DNA from: Gari tellinella
Lineage: Eukaryota > Mollusca > Bivalvia > Cardiida > Psammobiidae
Direction of reading: 5' to 3'
Assembly (NCBI GenBank): GCA_922989275.2
Contig: OV277858.1
Coordinates: 15,275,727-15,339,726, forward strand
DNA: 64,000 nucleotides
In this document: piece by piece, positions 20,680 to 31,260 of the stretch
Position numbering within the stretch: position 1 is the stretch's first letter
How the letters are laid out: each line of letters starts with the position of its first letter
Notes under the pieces: generated by a model
What the model saw: the letters and a program-made list of their open reading frames with translations, nothing else
Told to the model about the DNA's origin: nothing
The model's database searches: none
Made by a program: the position numbers and the translations under genes

Positions 20680-23170
20680 TACCGTGATACCGTGATACCG
20701 CAAATACAGGATAAAGGCCTAAGCCTGTGACTCCCGCTCAGGTCTTCTTTGAAACATACTCGTCGCATGCGTGGGGCGATTGATGTATTGTCTGTTTGTC
20801 CAACACTTGTCTACACTGTCTTTAAATCCATTCACATCCTTGGCTCTGACAACCCAGTCTGGTAGGGAATTCCAGCTGTTCACTACTCTCAGACCAAAAT
20901 AGTGCTTCCTGATGTTCAGTCTGCCTTGTTTTTTCCCCAGCTTCAGATTGTGGCCTCTTGTTCTGGTTTCATATGCTCTTGGAAGCAGCTTCTTCTCATT
21001 TATGTTGTCCCTTCCAGTCAGGATCTTGAACACTTGGATCATATCTCCTCTTTCTCGTCTATGGTGTAAGGACGGTAGTCGGAGCTTCTGCAATCTCTCT
21101 TCGTAGGGGAGGTCTTTTATGCTTCTGCAGAGCTTTGTTGCCCTCCGCTGAACCCTTTCCAACTTATCCATGTCCCCGGCAAACTGGTGGATCCTGGGTG
21201 CGTTTTCATATTCCAGAATCGGCCGTACCATTGTCGTATACAGTCTCTTAATGATGGTGTTATCTCTACTAACAAAGGTGCGTTTAATGATGCCTAGTAT
21301 TCTGTTGGCCTTCGTTACTGCCTGGCTAACATGCTGGTGAAAAGTAAGCTTATTGTCAATATGTAGACCAAGGTATTTTTCAGGCTCTGTTTCTTGCAGT
21401 TCCCTGTATTGGCCATTGTTGTCTCTCATCTGGTACGTATGGTGAGGGTTGCTGTTGCCGAGATGCATGACACCACACTTGCCGGTGTTAAATTTCAGTT
21501 GCCACTTGTCTGACCACTCGGAAAGTCGCTCGATGTCTGCCTGTAGCTTGACCCTGTTCGCATCCGTTGACGCTCTCCCGGATACCTTAGTGTCGTCTGC
21601 GAAGATCCTTGTGACACAAGTCACGACGTCTGGTAGATCGTTAATAAAGATAACAAAGAGGACAGGGCCTAGCACGCTGCCCTGGGGAATGCCACTGGTG
21701 ACGCTTGACCATTCAGATGTGTATCCGTTCAAAGAAACCCTCTGTGTGCGACCCTGTAGGAAGTTTCTGATCCAGGCTCCAATGTCCCCCTTAATACCAT
21801 AGCTGTCAAGTTTGCTGCACAGTCTTTCATGCGGGACGGCGTCAAACGCTTTTTTAAAGTCAAGGTACACGGTGTCAATTGGGTCCCCTCTATCAAGTGC
21901 CTCCGTCCATTCATCAAGGCACACAAGGAGTTGCGTCATGCACGATCTCCTAGGCACAAACCCATGCTGCTCATCGCAAAACAGATCGTTTTCAGTCATA
22001 TGGTCCATTACTGCCTGTCTGATGATGAATTCCATAGTCTTGCAGAGGACAGAAGTCAGACTGACTGGCCTGTAGTTCCCCGGTGAGCATCTGTCACCCT
22101 TTTTGAAGATGGGCGTGACCTTTCCTTGTTTCCACTGGGATGGCAGTACTCCTGACTTTAGCGATTTCAGATAAATGATCCTCAGGGGTGCGACAATACT
22201 GGGTGCAATCTCCTTTAGGACCCTCGGATGGAACCCGTCAGGACCTGATGATTTGCTGACTTTCAAGGCGTATAGTTTCTTCAGAATCATTTCCTCCATA
22301 ATGCACAACTCTGACAGTACACTGTTCTCTGACCGTTCTTCCATGACAGGCACACTTGTTATATCCTCATCGGTGAACACACTACAGAAAAAGTCGTTCA
22401 GTAGTCTAGCTTTGGCTTTATCGTCACTGTACACAACACCCTCGCTATCTTTGAGATCGCCAACTCCACTTTTCACAGTCAATTTTGATTTGGTGTATTT
22501 CCAAAACGCCTTTGGATTTGTTTTTATTTCACTTGCTATTGCCTCCTCAAAGTTCTGTCTGGTTTCTCTTGTGTGAGCACGTAGCTTGTTCCTTGCCTGA
22601 CAATATTTCTGGTGGTCATAGCAATCTTGAGTTTCTGTATACGTCTGCCATGCTTTCTGTTTAGTTTTCAGTAGCCTCATCCCCTGTCTGTCCATATATG
22701 CCTGACGCTTTTTGTTTGGTTTGTTGCTCACACTGTGGGTTGGTATGTGTTCTTGCATTGCACTTTCCAACTTGTCACTGAAGGTATCCCATGCTTCCTG
22801 AATGTCTTTCATTTCCAATTCCCTTTCCCAGTCTATGTCTGACAACACTTCGCACATTCCCTTATAATTTCCTTTATCAAATTTGAACTTAGTTGTCTTG
22901 CTGTTCAATACATCAGTCTTGCATGCATACTTAAATGTCAAAGTGCAATGGTCACTGTTCCCTAGTGGGGCTAAATACCTTAAGTCCTTAATCACATTCT
23001 CTTCACTTGTCAGTACTAAGTCCAAAATAGATGGTCTTTGTTCACCGCGATACCTTGTCGGTTTGTCTACGTGCTGGCTGAGGAAACAATCCCTGATACA
23101 CTCTGTAAACTCTGTGACTAATTACTTTTCTGTTAGTCTGAAATATTTATTGAATTTTACATCGTAACGC
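20680..23170 (-). mobile_element. CR1-like LINE, 5'-truncated, nearly intact coding part
   Basis: The element runs from a remnant of the endonuclease C-terminus to a short 3' end. After the TAG stop at 20719 only some 20 bases precede two copies of an octamer, GTATCACG. Short octamer repeats at the 3' end are characteristic of CR1-type LINEs. Upstream of 23025 the same frame continues LSHVDKPTRYRGEQRPSILD but meets a TAA near 23121 (FRLTEK-stop-LVTEF). Most of the endonuclease is gone, so it is 5'-truncated in the usual LINE manner. Confidence 0.85.
20719..23025 (-). CDS. CR1-like LINE ORF2 fragment: endonuclease end, reverse transcriptase, C-terminal domain
   Basis: A 768-codon uninterrupted frame. 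Residues 1-30 hold the last endonuclease motif (NSDHCTL at 23-29). The reverse transcriptase includes NYRPVSL (317-323), YLDFKKAFDAV (387-397), SGIPQGSVLGP (444-454) and the catalytic FADD (475-478). Downstream, YLGLHIDNKLTFHQHV and a C-terminal segment rich in basic residues match the CR1/jockey arrangement. The three catalytic aspartates (D389 and D477-D478) are present. No ATG starts the frame; it is open further upstream to a stop near 23121, so the true start lay in the missing endonuclease. The intact frame in so decayed a neighbourhood suggests a fairly recent insertion. Confidence 0.9.
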   Translation of the reverse strand: MDLVLTSEENVIKDLRYLAPLGNSDHCTLTFKYACKTDVLNSKTTKFKFDKGNYKGMCEVLSDIDWERELEMKDIQEAWDTFSDKLESAMQEHIPTHSVSNKPNKKRQAYMDRQGMRLLKTKQKAWQTYTETQDCYDHQKYCQARNKLRAHTRETRQNFEEAIASEIKTNPKAFWKYTKSKLTVKSGVGDLKDSEGVVYSDDKAKARLLNDFFCSVFTDEDITSVPVMEERSENSVLSELCIMEEMILKKLYALKVSKSSGPDGFHPRVLKEIAPSIVAPLRIIYLKSLKSGVLPSQWKQGKVTPIFKKGDRCSPGNYRPVSLTSVLCKTMEFIIRQAVMDHMTENDLFCDEQHGFVPRRSCMTQLLVCLDEWTEALDRGDPIDTVYLDFKKAFDAVPHERLCSKLDSYGIKGDIGAWIRNFLQGRTQRVSLNGYTSEWSSVTSGIPQGSVLGPVLFVIFINDLPDVVTCVTRIFADDTKVSGRASTDANRVKLQADIERLSEWSDKWQLKFNTGKCGVMHLGNSNPHHTYQMRDNNGQYRELQETEPEKYLGLHIDNKLTFHQHVSQAVTKANRILGIIKRTFVSRDNTIIKRLYTTMVRPILEYENAPRIHQFAGDMDKLERVQRRATKLCRSIKDLPYEERLQKLRLPSLHHRRERGDMIQVFKILTGRDNINEKKLLPRAYETRTRGHNLKLGKKQGRLNIRKHYFGLRVVNSWNSLPDWVVRAKDVNGFKDSVDKCWTNRQYINRPTHATSMFQRRPERESQA

Positions 23171-23384
23171 ATGAACAACCACAATGTAAACTAAAGGTTG
23201 TTGGGTTTTATGCATATAGTATTCTGGTGATCTTCACCAAACTTGCTGCCAACGTGTATTGGTATTAAATCTAGGTCAAGGAAAAAAATCGAATACAGTT
23301 GAATGAAAATCCTTCAAGAATAATAAAGAGGTAAAGGCGAAATGGAGTGGTCATTTATTACTTAACTTATTTTTAATCATATTT

Positions 23385-24240
23385 TTTTATCCAAGCTTTC
23401 TGTTTGAAGTTATCGCCAATATTACAATGTTCTATCTCCATTTTTAACGTTTTGTTTAGTCTTACAACGATCTATGTCCAATTTATCCAGTCATTGTGTT
23501 CCAATTGGATCACGTGACAGAAATTTCCAAAATGGCTGCGACCTTCATGGTTTTTGGTGTACAGTGTAATCGGCGAAAAACCCATGTATCTTTAACTACA
23601 TGTGTAGGTCAAAGTAAAGTGATTAATTTAAAGCAGATAACTGCTTAAAACAATATGAAAGTAAAACAGAATACCCCTTTAAAGAAGTCCCACCAAGCCA
23701 TGTCGCACAAGGGAGACTTTATAAACCGAGGTCGCATGTACGGATGTTAACAACAACAACAAACCAAACCCAGTTCTTAAGAAGTATTCTATTTTATGTG
23801 CTTGTCAGCGACCTGTATTTCTTGGTCGAGGGGATAATTTCATCAAAATAAGCAAAAATATCCCCTATGGGGAGTATTTAGAATGGACATAGAACATTGT
23901 AATACTGTAATTGTTCATGCAGTTGTCTGAAACTGTATTGTTAATAATGTTCTATCTCCACAAAATGGACATAGAACATTGTAATAATGAGTGAAATAGA
24001 AGGTAGAGTTGGAGAAATGATCTATCTCAAACCGAAAGTAAGATATATCTCAAAAAGCATGCTTACAATCCTCATAAAACTTTAAATGGAACCCTTTGCA
24101 TTCACAATTCATTAGGTAAAGTCGAAAGAATTTTCAAAATCCATCAAAATAATGCTGTTTAATTGGTCCAAAACTTTAAAGTCGATTTTCTCAAAACAAC
24201 CCTCATGTGAGATAGAACGTTGTAAGACTCACACGACGAT
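23385..24240 (+). repeat. Unrecognised dispersed family, copy A
   Basis: Aligns by eye with copy B (42040-44830) and copy C (61390-62610, inverted). A 19-bp motif, TTACAAYGTTCTATSTCCA, or a close variant occurs six times in both orientations (23422, 23462, 23884, 23944, 23966, 24208). The pair at 23944-23984 forms a perfect-looking hairpin. Between the motifs lies ATCACGTGAC, then AAAATGGCTGCGACC, and a degraded coding tract: FMVFGVQCNRRKTHVSL, then in another frame ESKTEYPFKEVPPSH, then DVNNNNKPNPVLKK. Compared with copy C, about 120 bp of this tract is deleted at 23718. The common right end is GTAAGACTCACACGA. Confidence 0.75.
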
Positions 24241-25964
24241 ACGACGATACAGAGTCACTATAAGTTGGTTGTTGAATTGTCCACTGCTTTAGGTTTGTAG
24301 CTTGCAACAGTTTTCATATTGACTGTTAAGATTTTGCACACTTGAACTAACAATTAAAATAGTTAAATCATATGCATCTATATAACTTATTTTAACTATT
24401 CCAGCCTACATTTGAACTAAAATTCATACACGTTGTGCTTTAATTTGTATCATCGAAATAAGCAGTAACTTGTTAGAAACCGTAGCGAATGATATTACTT
24501 TCAAAACTGTTTAGAAAAAAAAGAATAGGCGACAATAATGTTAAACCGGAATATAGTTTTCGAGTAAATTCACGATTACGTTAACACGTGGATTCAATAT
24601 CTTCGCTAATAATCCTATAAGAAATATTAATTGGAGTAATGTACGACAGAGATATAACACGAATATTGTCATTTCTATCCCAGCCTTCTATTTGTCTATT
24701 TGTTACTATGTTTGGTAATCATACATAACGTCCTGTCTTGGAAATAATTGTTAAATGAAGTGTATTGCTTCGGTACAATGTCCGTATATTAAAACGATAA
24801 TTGTGTGTATGAAAATAAATACCAGAAAATAAAATAAGTGTGATTGTGCTTATTGATCTCCGTAAATACGTGAGGTAACAGTGTATAAATATGTGACAAA
24901 CGTGTAGCGTGTTCAAGTACCGTATCGATGCCCATCGATGGCCTCCAAACATTACATTTTACTCAGAAACGACATGTTTGAATGATCGTTGGCCATCTAC
25001 ACAAATGGTCTAAGAGAAAATGGGCCTAGGCGAACAGGAATGCCAAACTTGCGTCAAAATGAGTACACAAGCAACAGCAAGGTGTCCCAAATTATTTTAT
25101 CTTCAATAAACCAACTTTTCCTATTCTTAATATATCAAACAACGCAGCTTACGTCTAAGCAGCTAACTCTTATTTTAATATGCGCTAAAAGTCATGTGTT
25201 TCAATTGATTAGAACAGTTATGCGTGTGTTATTCCGATTCGTAAATAATTATTCCGTACCCATGTCAATTTAATAATCATGGGGGTGCAATGATTGACTA
25301 TTGGAGAGTATTGATGAACATTAGATGTCGTACTATAAGGTTTGTTTGCATGCTAAAGGACGTTGGACTAGATACAGTTATCTGAACATGCGGTGTAAGA
25401 ATCTTCCACACAACGTTTATCCTGAATTAAGTTGTAATTTGCCGTACATACTTGAACCGATAATAGTTTGAGTCGTTTATTTTGAAAAACCATTGTGGAC
25501 CATATACAGCTTTAGTAAAACCAACCTCGTTCAGATGTACAACAGTGTTAAACATCGGTCTGTTCGTTCACAGCGGCATTTAGCCATTATATTATTTGGA
25601 TTATTCATTTACGTTTTACATGCCCGGTCCAAAAATCTAGCATGCCAAACCAAACATTTTAGATCAAAAGACGTACACCAACCGGTCAAAATATTATCAC
25701 ACAGTTAACATCAACACTTAAAATTATAACATTCAGCAATCGTGTATATTAATGAACATACCAGATAAAATAGTGAGCAGTTTTAAAAAGGTTTATATAT
25801 ACGAAAGTTCAGTAAATGCTGATCAAATCAGCCTTAGCACATGGCTTGGAGCTCTCGGCCAATCAGATGCCTCAAAAACCTGTGAATATATCGTTTATTT
25901 CAACAAACCATGGAATAACTAACAAACTGTTCACTTATTCCAAGCTTCCGTCATCTCAAGGCAA
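24241..25964. other. No gene recognised
   Basis: AT-rich DNA. A palindromic GCCCATCGATGGCC lies near 24930. Short open frames show no motif. No repeat shared with the rest of the window was found here by eye. Confidence 0.45.
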
Positions 25965-26368
25965 TTTGACGTCACAATTCTAAAATTAGCTGAGGTCAGA
26001 GGTGAACTGCACACGCTTCATGACGTTATATTATGTACAGTGAGACCTAGACTTTAAAGACAATTACTAATGAATTGTGCTTACATATAGAGCTTCAATA
26101 AGCGTTATTTATGTTGGTGTTAAAGCATGCTTAATGTCTCAAACTTATCATTTTAAATAACCTTTCATTTTAGTAAAATATTACAATCAAAATGACTTTT
26201 TCGTCTAAAACAGAAATCAGAAACGAATGGTTTTCTTGTTTTCCTCGAGCCCAAGCCAGTGCTAAATAGGTTAGACCATGGTTGCGCGCGAATAAACGAC
26301 ATAGTTTTCGGGGGCTACGCCCCCTCGAACTATATCGTTTATTCGCTTGCAACCATGGTCTAACCTAT
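25965..26368 (+). repeat. Dispersed repeat X, copy 1
   Basis: Shares a long stretch, in inverted orientation, with 41595-41935. Matching phrases include GCTGAGGTCAGAGGTGAACT, CAGTGAGACCTAGACTTTAA, AATAAGCGTTATTTATGTTG and CCAGTGCTAAATAGGT. This copy ends in a 103-bp palindrome. No coding signal. Confidence 0.75.
26266..26368. repeat. 103-bp snap-back palindrome
   Basis: The arms read ATAGGTTAGACCATGGTTGC and its inverse GCAACCATGGTCTAACCTAT; the inner part has AATAAACGA..ATAGTT and its inverse, meeting at GGGGGCTACGCCCCC. Only a few positions fail to pair. It would fold into one long hairpin. Confidence 0.9.
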
Positions 26369-26619
26369 ACTTAACACATGTTATAAAATCCATATACTTC
26401 GTTCACAAATAGCGATTAGTAATACCGACAATTGCCGTGTAACGCAGTGGAATGACCCACCCCTGCTGACATGACCAATGGGTCATTTCACTACGTAGTA
26501 AAATGACCCGGGTCGTTTTACTACGTAGAAAAATGACCCACCCTCACGCAGAGGAACGACCCCCGTAGAAAATGACCCCCCTTTTTTCTGTTACACTGTT
26601 GTTGTTACTATTTATACAA

Positions 26620-27345
26620 CATCTGTTAGTACTACTGCTGCTGCTGCTATTGCTTTTAGATCACCTCTACTACTTCTAATACAAATATACTAACACCATT
26701 ATTATACCACAAGTCCCTCAAACCTAATGTACAGTTTCTTTATCGTGTAAGAATATATTACCAACTTTGATGCCATGTCTAATTTCAAGTACTTCTAGTA
26801 CAACAGTGTTTGCTTCTGCTGCTGTAACTAATGCCACGACTACTGTTTCTACAACTACATGTACTACAATTATACTACTCTTTTTGATGATGTTGCTGCT
26901 GCTAATACTGTTGTTTCTCCTAGCACCTCTACTTATAATATACTACTTCTTTTGCTGCTGATACTACTACTGCTTTTTTGTACAGCTGCTATTACTGGAA
27001 CTACTACTTCTACTGCTGCTGGTGCAGTTGTTTCTGCTACTGTTGCTGCCTCTATTGTAACTACTACTATTTCTACTCCTGTTACTGCTTCTTTTACTAG
27101 TGCTTCCACTGCTACCATTTATAGTTATAATGCTGGTGTTGTTGGTAATACTACTGTTACTACTACCTCTTCTCCTACCGATAATCTCCTCCTATTGTTG
27201 CTGCTACTACAACTGCTACCACTGCCTCCATTTCTACTACATGTACTACTACTAGAACTGCTACTTAACTGCTACTAATATAACTACTACTATGGCTGCT
27301 GCTACTGCTGCTAGTGTTAGAACAACACCTTTTTACAATAGCAGT
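26620..27345 (-). repeat. ACT/GCT-rich trinucleotide tract, left arm
   Basis: Triplets of ACT, GCT and TCT on the plus strand, which is AGT/AGC on the minus strand. It is the inverse of the tract at 29340-29535 in the same element. Apparent leucine-, threonine- or alanine-rich frames here are by-products of the triplets. Confidence 0.8.
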
Positions 27346-27572
27346 AGTAGACGAAGTAAACATAGAATGAGCTCAAACATCCCGATGCACTTAAACACTT
27401 TGCCCAGATAAATAAAATCATTTACGACTTCAAAAATCTTTCGCAAAATCTATTCCGTCGATCAATGCAAGAAATCCATTTCGCACCTTTTATGTACGCT
27501 CAGGCATAAATAGGAAAGAATAATGTATTTTCATGCACTGTACACTAAAGTAGGTTAAATAGGTACGAATGA

Positions 27573-27645
27573 CTCGTTGACCTTGTGGCTAAGACGTATG
27601 AGTCAGTTTTTTTTCTTACGCGTGTCCAGAGTTCTAATCCCGCCA
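27573..27645 (+). repeat. tRNA-like SINE remnant
   Basis: GTGGCTAAGACG resembles an A box and AGTTCTAATCCCGCC a B box, about 45 bp apart. The pairing is poor and an eight-T run interrupts it. A decayed tRNA-derived head. Confidence 0.4.
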
Positions 27646-28779
27646 GAGCTAAACATGCAGTTTTAGCATAAATTCTTATCCTTTACTAATATTAACGTGT
27701 GTAACTGTTTATATAATCATTTGACATACGTTTACATTCTTATGCCAACAATGTATGCGAGTCCTTTTAATAATGTCACCGTAGAATCAAATAAACTCAC
27801 CAGGAATATCTTTTATCTAAACAGTGTTGATAAAAATTACTGAGCGAAGTACCGGTATGTGTAAGTATTGTATTATGCAGTATAAACATTAGTCCTAACA
27901 CTACGACACGCAAAGCTCAATAATTATGGCGACCAGCGTAAATCACCACGCGTCTACCGTAAGGTATTTTTCTTCGGGTCTACATTGTTTGAATATGACA
28001 ATTATATTCCCACCAGCTACATTGTTTTAAAGATATTTCCTCATTCCATTGATGGGGTTCCCCCATCCATAGGCGTGCAAAAGTATGCAGCATAAGCTGG
28101 CGGCAGGTACACCAATCTCACTTTACCTGGTGAGGCTCTAGAGGCTTTTCCAGGTTATTTCTAACCAAACTATCAAATATAAAGGTCGGGTCTCACATGA
28201 GACGCTTCAATGGTTATTTCCTACCTGCATGTGCACAAGACCCATCCTGTTTGCAAGGAAACTGTCTGGCAAGGCGTTATGACCGAAAGGTCGTCAGGAA
28301 ATGTCTTAGAATGACGAGTATACTTGTCAGTAGGGTTGCACGTGATAATATGGCTTTTTCCATGATCAGATATGGTTATACGCGATTAGGGGTGGTGAGA
28401 GTTGGAGAGGCTTTTTCACGTAGAATACAGACCTTCATTTTCCTTCATAAAGTATGGACAATGGGTCATAAGTATAAGTATACACAAGAAGAACATGAAT
28501 TTACAGTGTGACCTAGCATGGCTAAGTCAGAGATAAATATTTGGCATATTGTTTAAGTTTGGTTACGAACATTGTAGAGTCAGACCCTCAGCTTAGAAGG
28601 CTCGTTTATGGTATGTGTCTACTATGTTCCACTTGCGGTTATGAACCGACAGCATCTTGGAGGTACAAGTGGTGTGAGATGTCTACGTACAGTCAAGGCT
28701 CCCTCTCTGTACAGCGGGCCTCCCAAGACTGATTCCCTCATCACAACAACGCTTGTCACTGTTCATGAAACAAGACAAA
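27646..28779. other. Element interior, no gene recognised
   Basis: Open frames of up to 104 codons occur (for example 28197-28511) but lack motifs and look like chance frames. Confidence 0.4.
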
Positions 28780-28980
28780 ATATGTTCAACATTTCACGTC
28801 TGCAAAACCGTTTGCTGTTTTTCTCAAAGTCACATAAATGGCATTTGGACAGAGACAACAAGAATGTGACAAACAGTTTTAATCCAGATCAGAGACCGCG
28901 TTACGCTGCGTCTGATCTTGATTCAAGCTGTTTGCGATGTAAACCAGTTGCCCTCCCTATAACAACTCACACCGAACAAT
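28780..28980 (+). repeat. Isolated unit related to the 11.4-12.6 kb array
   Basis: GACAAACAGTTTTAATCCAG, then GCTGCGTCTGATCTTGATTC and AAGCTGTTTGCG parallel the CAAACAGTTTGGATCCTGAT and GGCGTCTGATC blocks of the 300-bp array. Confidence 0.6.
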
Positions 28981-29339
28981 ACTCATACTATTTATCTCCA
29001 CTTAGGTGTTCATGTAGAGGGAGCACTGTATTATTAAATATTATTAAATGAAATGCATTTTCCAAAAGATGGATGTTTCTATATAAACTTTTATTTATCA
29101 TTTGATTCTTTCAAATCTCTATTTTAAAAGAGAGCGTTGTCTTGAATGCATTGGAACAAAGCCATGTACATTGTACAAAGGTTTATAGATTACTCGTGGA
29201 CAAACCGTGCTACAAGCATATTCAGGTTTTCATACTTGTATGTATGGTCATTGCACGTCTAAATATAGTATACATATATCGGCTCTATATGACCCTTCAG
29301 CGTCGCAGTGCGTTAAAACCCAGCACACTCAAGCAAACA

Positions 29340-29535
29340 AAGGTAATAGTAGCAGTAGCGGTTATAGTCGTATAAGTAGCAGCAATAGGGGTTATACAGC
29401 AGCGACAGTATCGGAAGTAGTAGTAGTATCAGCAGTAACAACAATTGCAGAAGTAATAGCAGCAGCAGAAGTAGTAGCAGCAGCACAAACAGCAAAAACA
29501 GCAGTAGTAGTAGAAGAAACAGCAGCAGCAGTAAC
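29340..29535 (+). repeat. AGC/AGT-rich trinucleotide tract, right arm
   Basis: Runs of AGCAGC and AGTAGT triplets, the complement of the left-arm tract of the same element. Confidence 0.8.
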
Positions 29536-30059
29536 GGCAATTAAGCTGAAAAGGTGGGGGTCATTTCTCTATGTGGGTCATTCCTCTGCGTGAGGGGGGT
29601 CATTCTACTACAAGTCGACGGGGTCCTTATTTTACGGACTGGGGTCATTTCCCTACGTAGTATAAGGACCCCGGGTCATTTTGTACGGGTGGGTCATTCT
29701 ACTGCGTTACACCGGCGGCAGTTACTAAATTGGACACAAATTTAGTTTTAGCCCAAGACAGCATTCTTAAATATTGTATTGATGGCAGTTTAATAAGTGA
29801 CATGAGTGCCAACGCCAAATCATGATGTCGCGGATTAACACAAATCACATACACGCAAAATAAAACATTCAGCATTTAATCTTGCAATTAGTAAAGCAAG
29901 CCACCTGAATTTAACGACAACAAAATAATGTTTGCAGCCAGGGTAAACGATCCCATTGTTAGTTCGCCTGTTCGTAGAACATCAAAGCTAATGTCATACC
30001 CCGGCGCGAGTGTGAGCGTGAATGAGCATGCGTGAGCGTGAGAGTGGCCATGGTTAAAG

Positions 30060-31260
30060 TTTTTTGGACAGGTTGTTTTAAAGCTAAAAAGTTGTGCTAG
30101 GGTGCTGAAATATAGTATGGGGGGTTATTATCGGTCGAACATTGATGTTATGAAGTTAAAATTTTATAAAATGTCAATATTTGACATGTTTTGGATTTGG
30201 TGTTGTTTTCCAAACACCAGGTTAAGATTGTTTGGAAGGGTTGTCTTAAAGTTTAATTCTTGTGTAAGGGGGATTGATGTTCTGCTGTTGAAATCTAAAA
30301 ATAATTTTGTTTATTGTCAATATTTGACATGTTTTGGACTTATGGTTTTCGACTACAAAACACCAGGTTATATTTTTTGAACGGGTTGTGTTAAGCTAAA
30401 TGCTTGTTTTAGGGGGCTGCACTTGTGTATGAAGGTTTATTTGGGGTCAAACATTGATGTTATGCAGTTGAAATCTAAACATAACTTTATTTTTTGTCAC
30501 AATTTGACATGTTTTGAACATGGGTTTTTGCTACGCAATACCAGGTTAAAGTTTTTTGGACGGGTTGTTTTGAAGTTTAATACTTATGTTAAGGTGTTGA
30601 AATTGTGTATGGTGATTTTTAGTGGTCACACATTGATGTAATGAAGTTAAAATTTTATAAAATGTCAATATTTGACATGTTTTGGATTCGGTGTTGTTTA
30701 CCAAACACCAGGTTAAGAATGTTTGGAAGGGTTGTTTTAAAGTTTAATTCTTGTGTAAGGGGGATTGATGTTCTGCTGTTGAAATCTAAAAATAATTTTG
30801 TTTATTGTCAATATTTGACATGTTTTCGACTTATGGTTTTCGACTACAAAACACCAGGTTAAAGTTTTTTGAACGGGTTGTTTCAAAGCTAAATGCTTGT
30901 TTTAGGGGGCTGCGCTGCACTTGTGTATGAAGGTTTATTTGGGGTCAAACATTGATGTTGTGCAGTTGAAATCTAAACATAACTTTATTTTTTGTCACAA
31001 TTTGACATGTTTTGAACATAGGTTTTTGCTACGCAATACCAGGTTAAAGTTTTTTGGACGGGTTGTTTTGAAGTTTAATACTTATGTTAAGGTGTTGAAA
31101 TTGTGTATGGTGATTTTTAGTGGTCACACATTGATGTTATGAAGTTAAAATTTAAAAATGATTTTAATATTTTTTCAACTTTTGACACATTTTGGAATTA
31201 GTTGTTTTTGCTACAAATCACCAGGTTAAAGTGTGGACGGCTTGTTTTAAAGTTTAATAT
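30060..31260 (+). repeat. Higher-order tandem array: ~491-bp period of three related monomers
   Basis: The marker CACCAG(GTTAA) or its variant ACCAGGTTAA occurs at 30215, 30361, 30539, 30706, 30852, 31037 and 31218. Neighbouring monomers are 145-185 bp apart and only partly alike. Third-neighbour copies are 491, 491 and 498 bp apart and nearly identical. Each monomer carries TTTGACATGTTTTGG or a variant and ends with GGACGGGTTGTTTTAAAGTT. Open frames of 70-90 codons run through the units because stops are rare in this composition; I do not call them genes. Confidence 0.9.

Larger units (their letters stand above)
26437..29712. mobile_element. 3.3-kb element with ~150-bp terminal inverted repeats
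   Basis: The left end reads GTGTAACGCAGTGGAATGAC; the complement of the right end reads GTGTAACGCAGTAGAATGAC. The match extends over 26437-26588 and 29547-29712 with indels, for example CACGCAGAGGAACGACCC on the left against the same phrase with GGAATGACCC on the right. Within each arm the phrase GTAGTAAAATGACCC and its inverse recur several times. Inside the arms lie trinucleotide tracts of complementary composition (ACT/GCT at left, AGT/AGC at right), a tRNA-like segment and a satellite unit. No transposase is recognisable, so it is non-autonomous. I cannot place it in a superfamily. Confidence 0.75.

Noticed and set aside
21449..22576. Several plus-strand frames of 65-133 codons
   Set aside because: Antisense shadows of the CR1-like LINE coding frame.
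23560..23640. THAP-type zinc finger suggested by FMVFGVQCNRRKTHVSL in copy A
   Set aside because: Only one of the required cysteines is visible and the downstream Cys-His pair is absent, so the similarity is too weak to call.
26767..27278. Leucine-, threonine- and valine-rich open frames on both strands
   Set aside because: By-products of the ACT/GCT trinucleotide tract; every frame of such a tract is open.
29207..29593. Alanine/valine-rich and leucine-rich frames
   Set aside because: Translation of the AGC/AGT tract in the right arm of the TIR element.
30102..31142. Series of similar 70-90-codon frames with LKSKHNFIFCHNLTCF-like segments
   Set aside because: They simply translate the 491-bp tandem array. 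Stops fall at unit boundaries and the frames change between monomers. No protein family resemblance.
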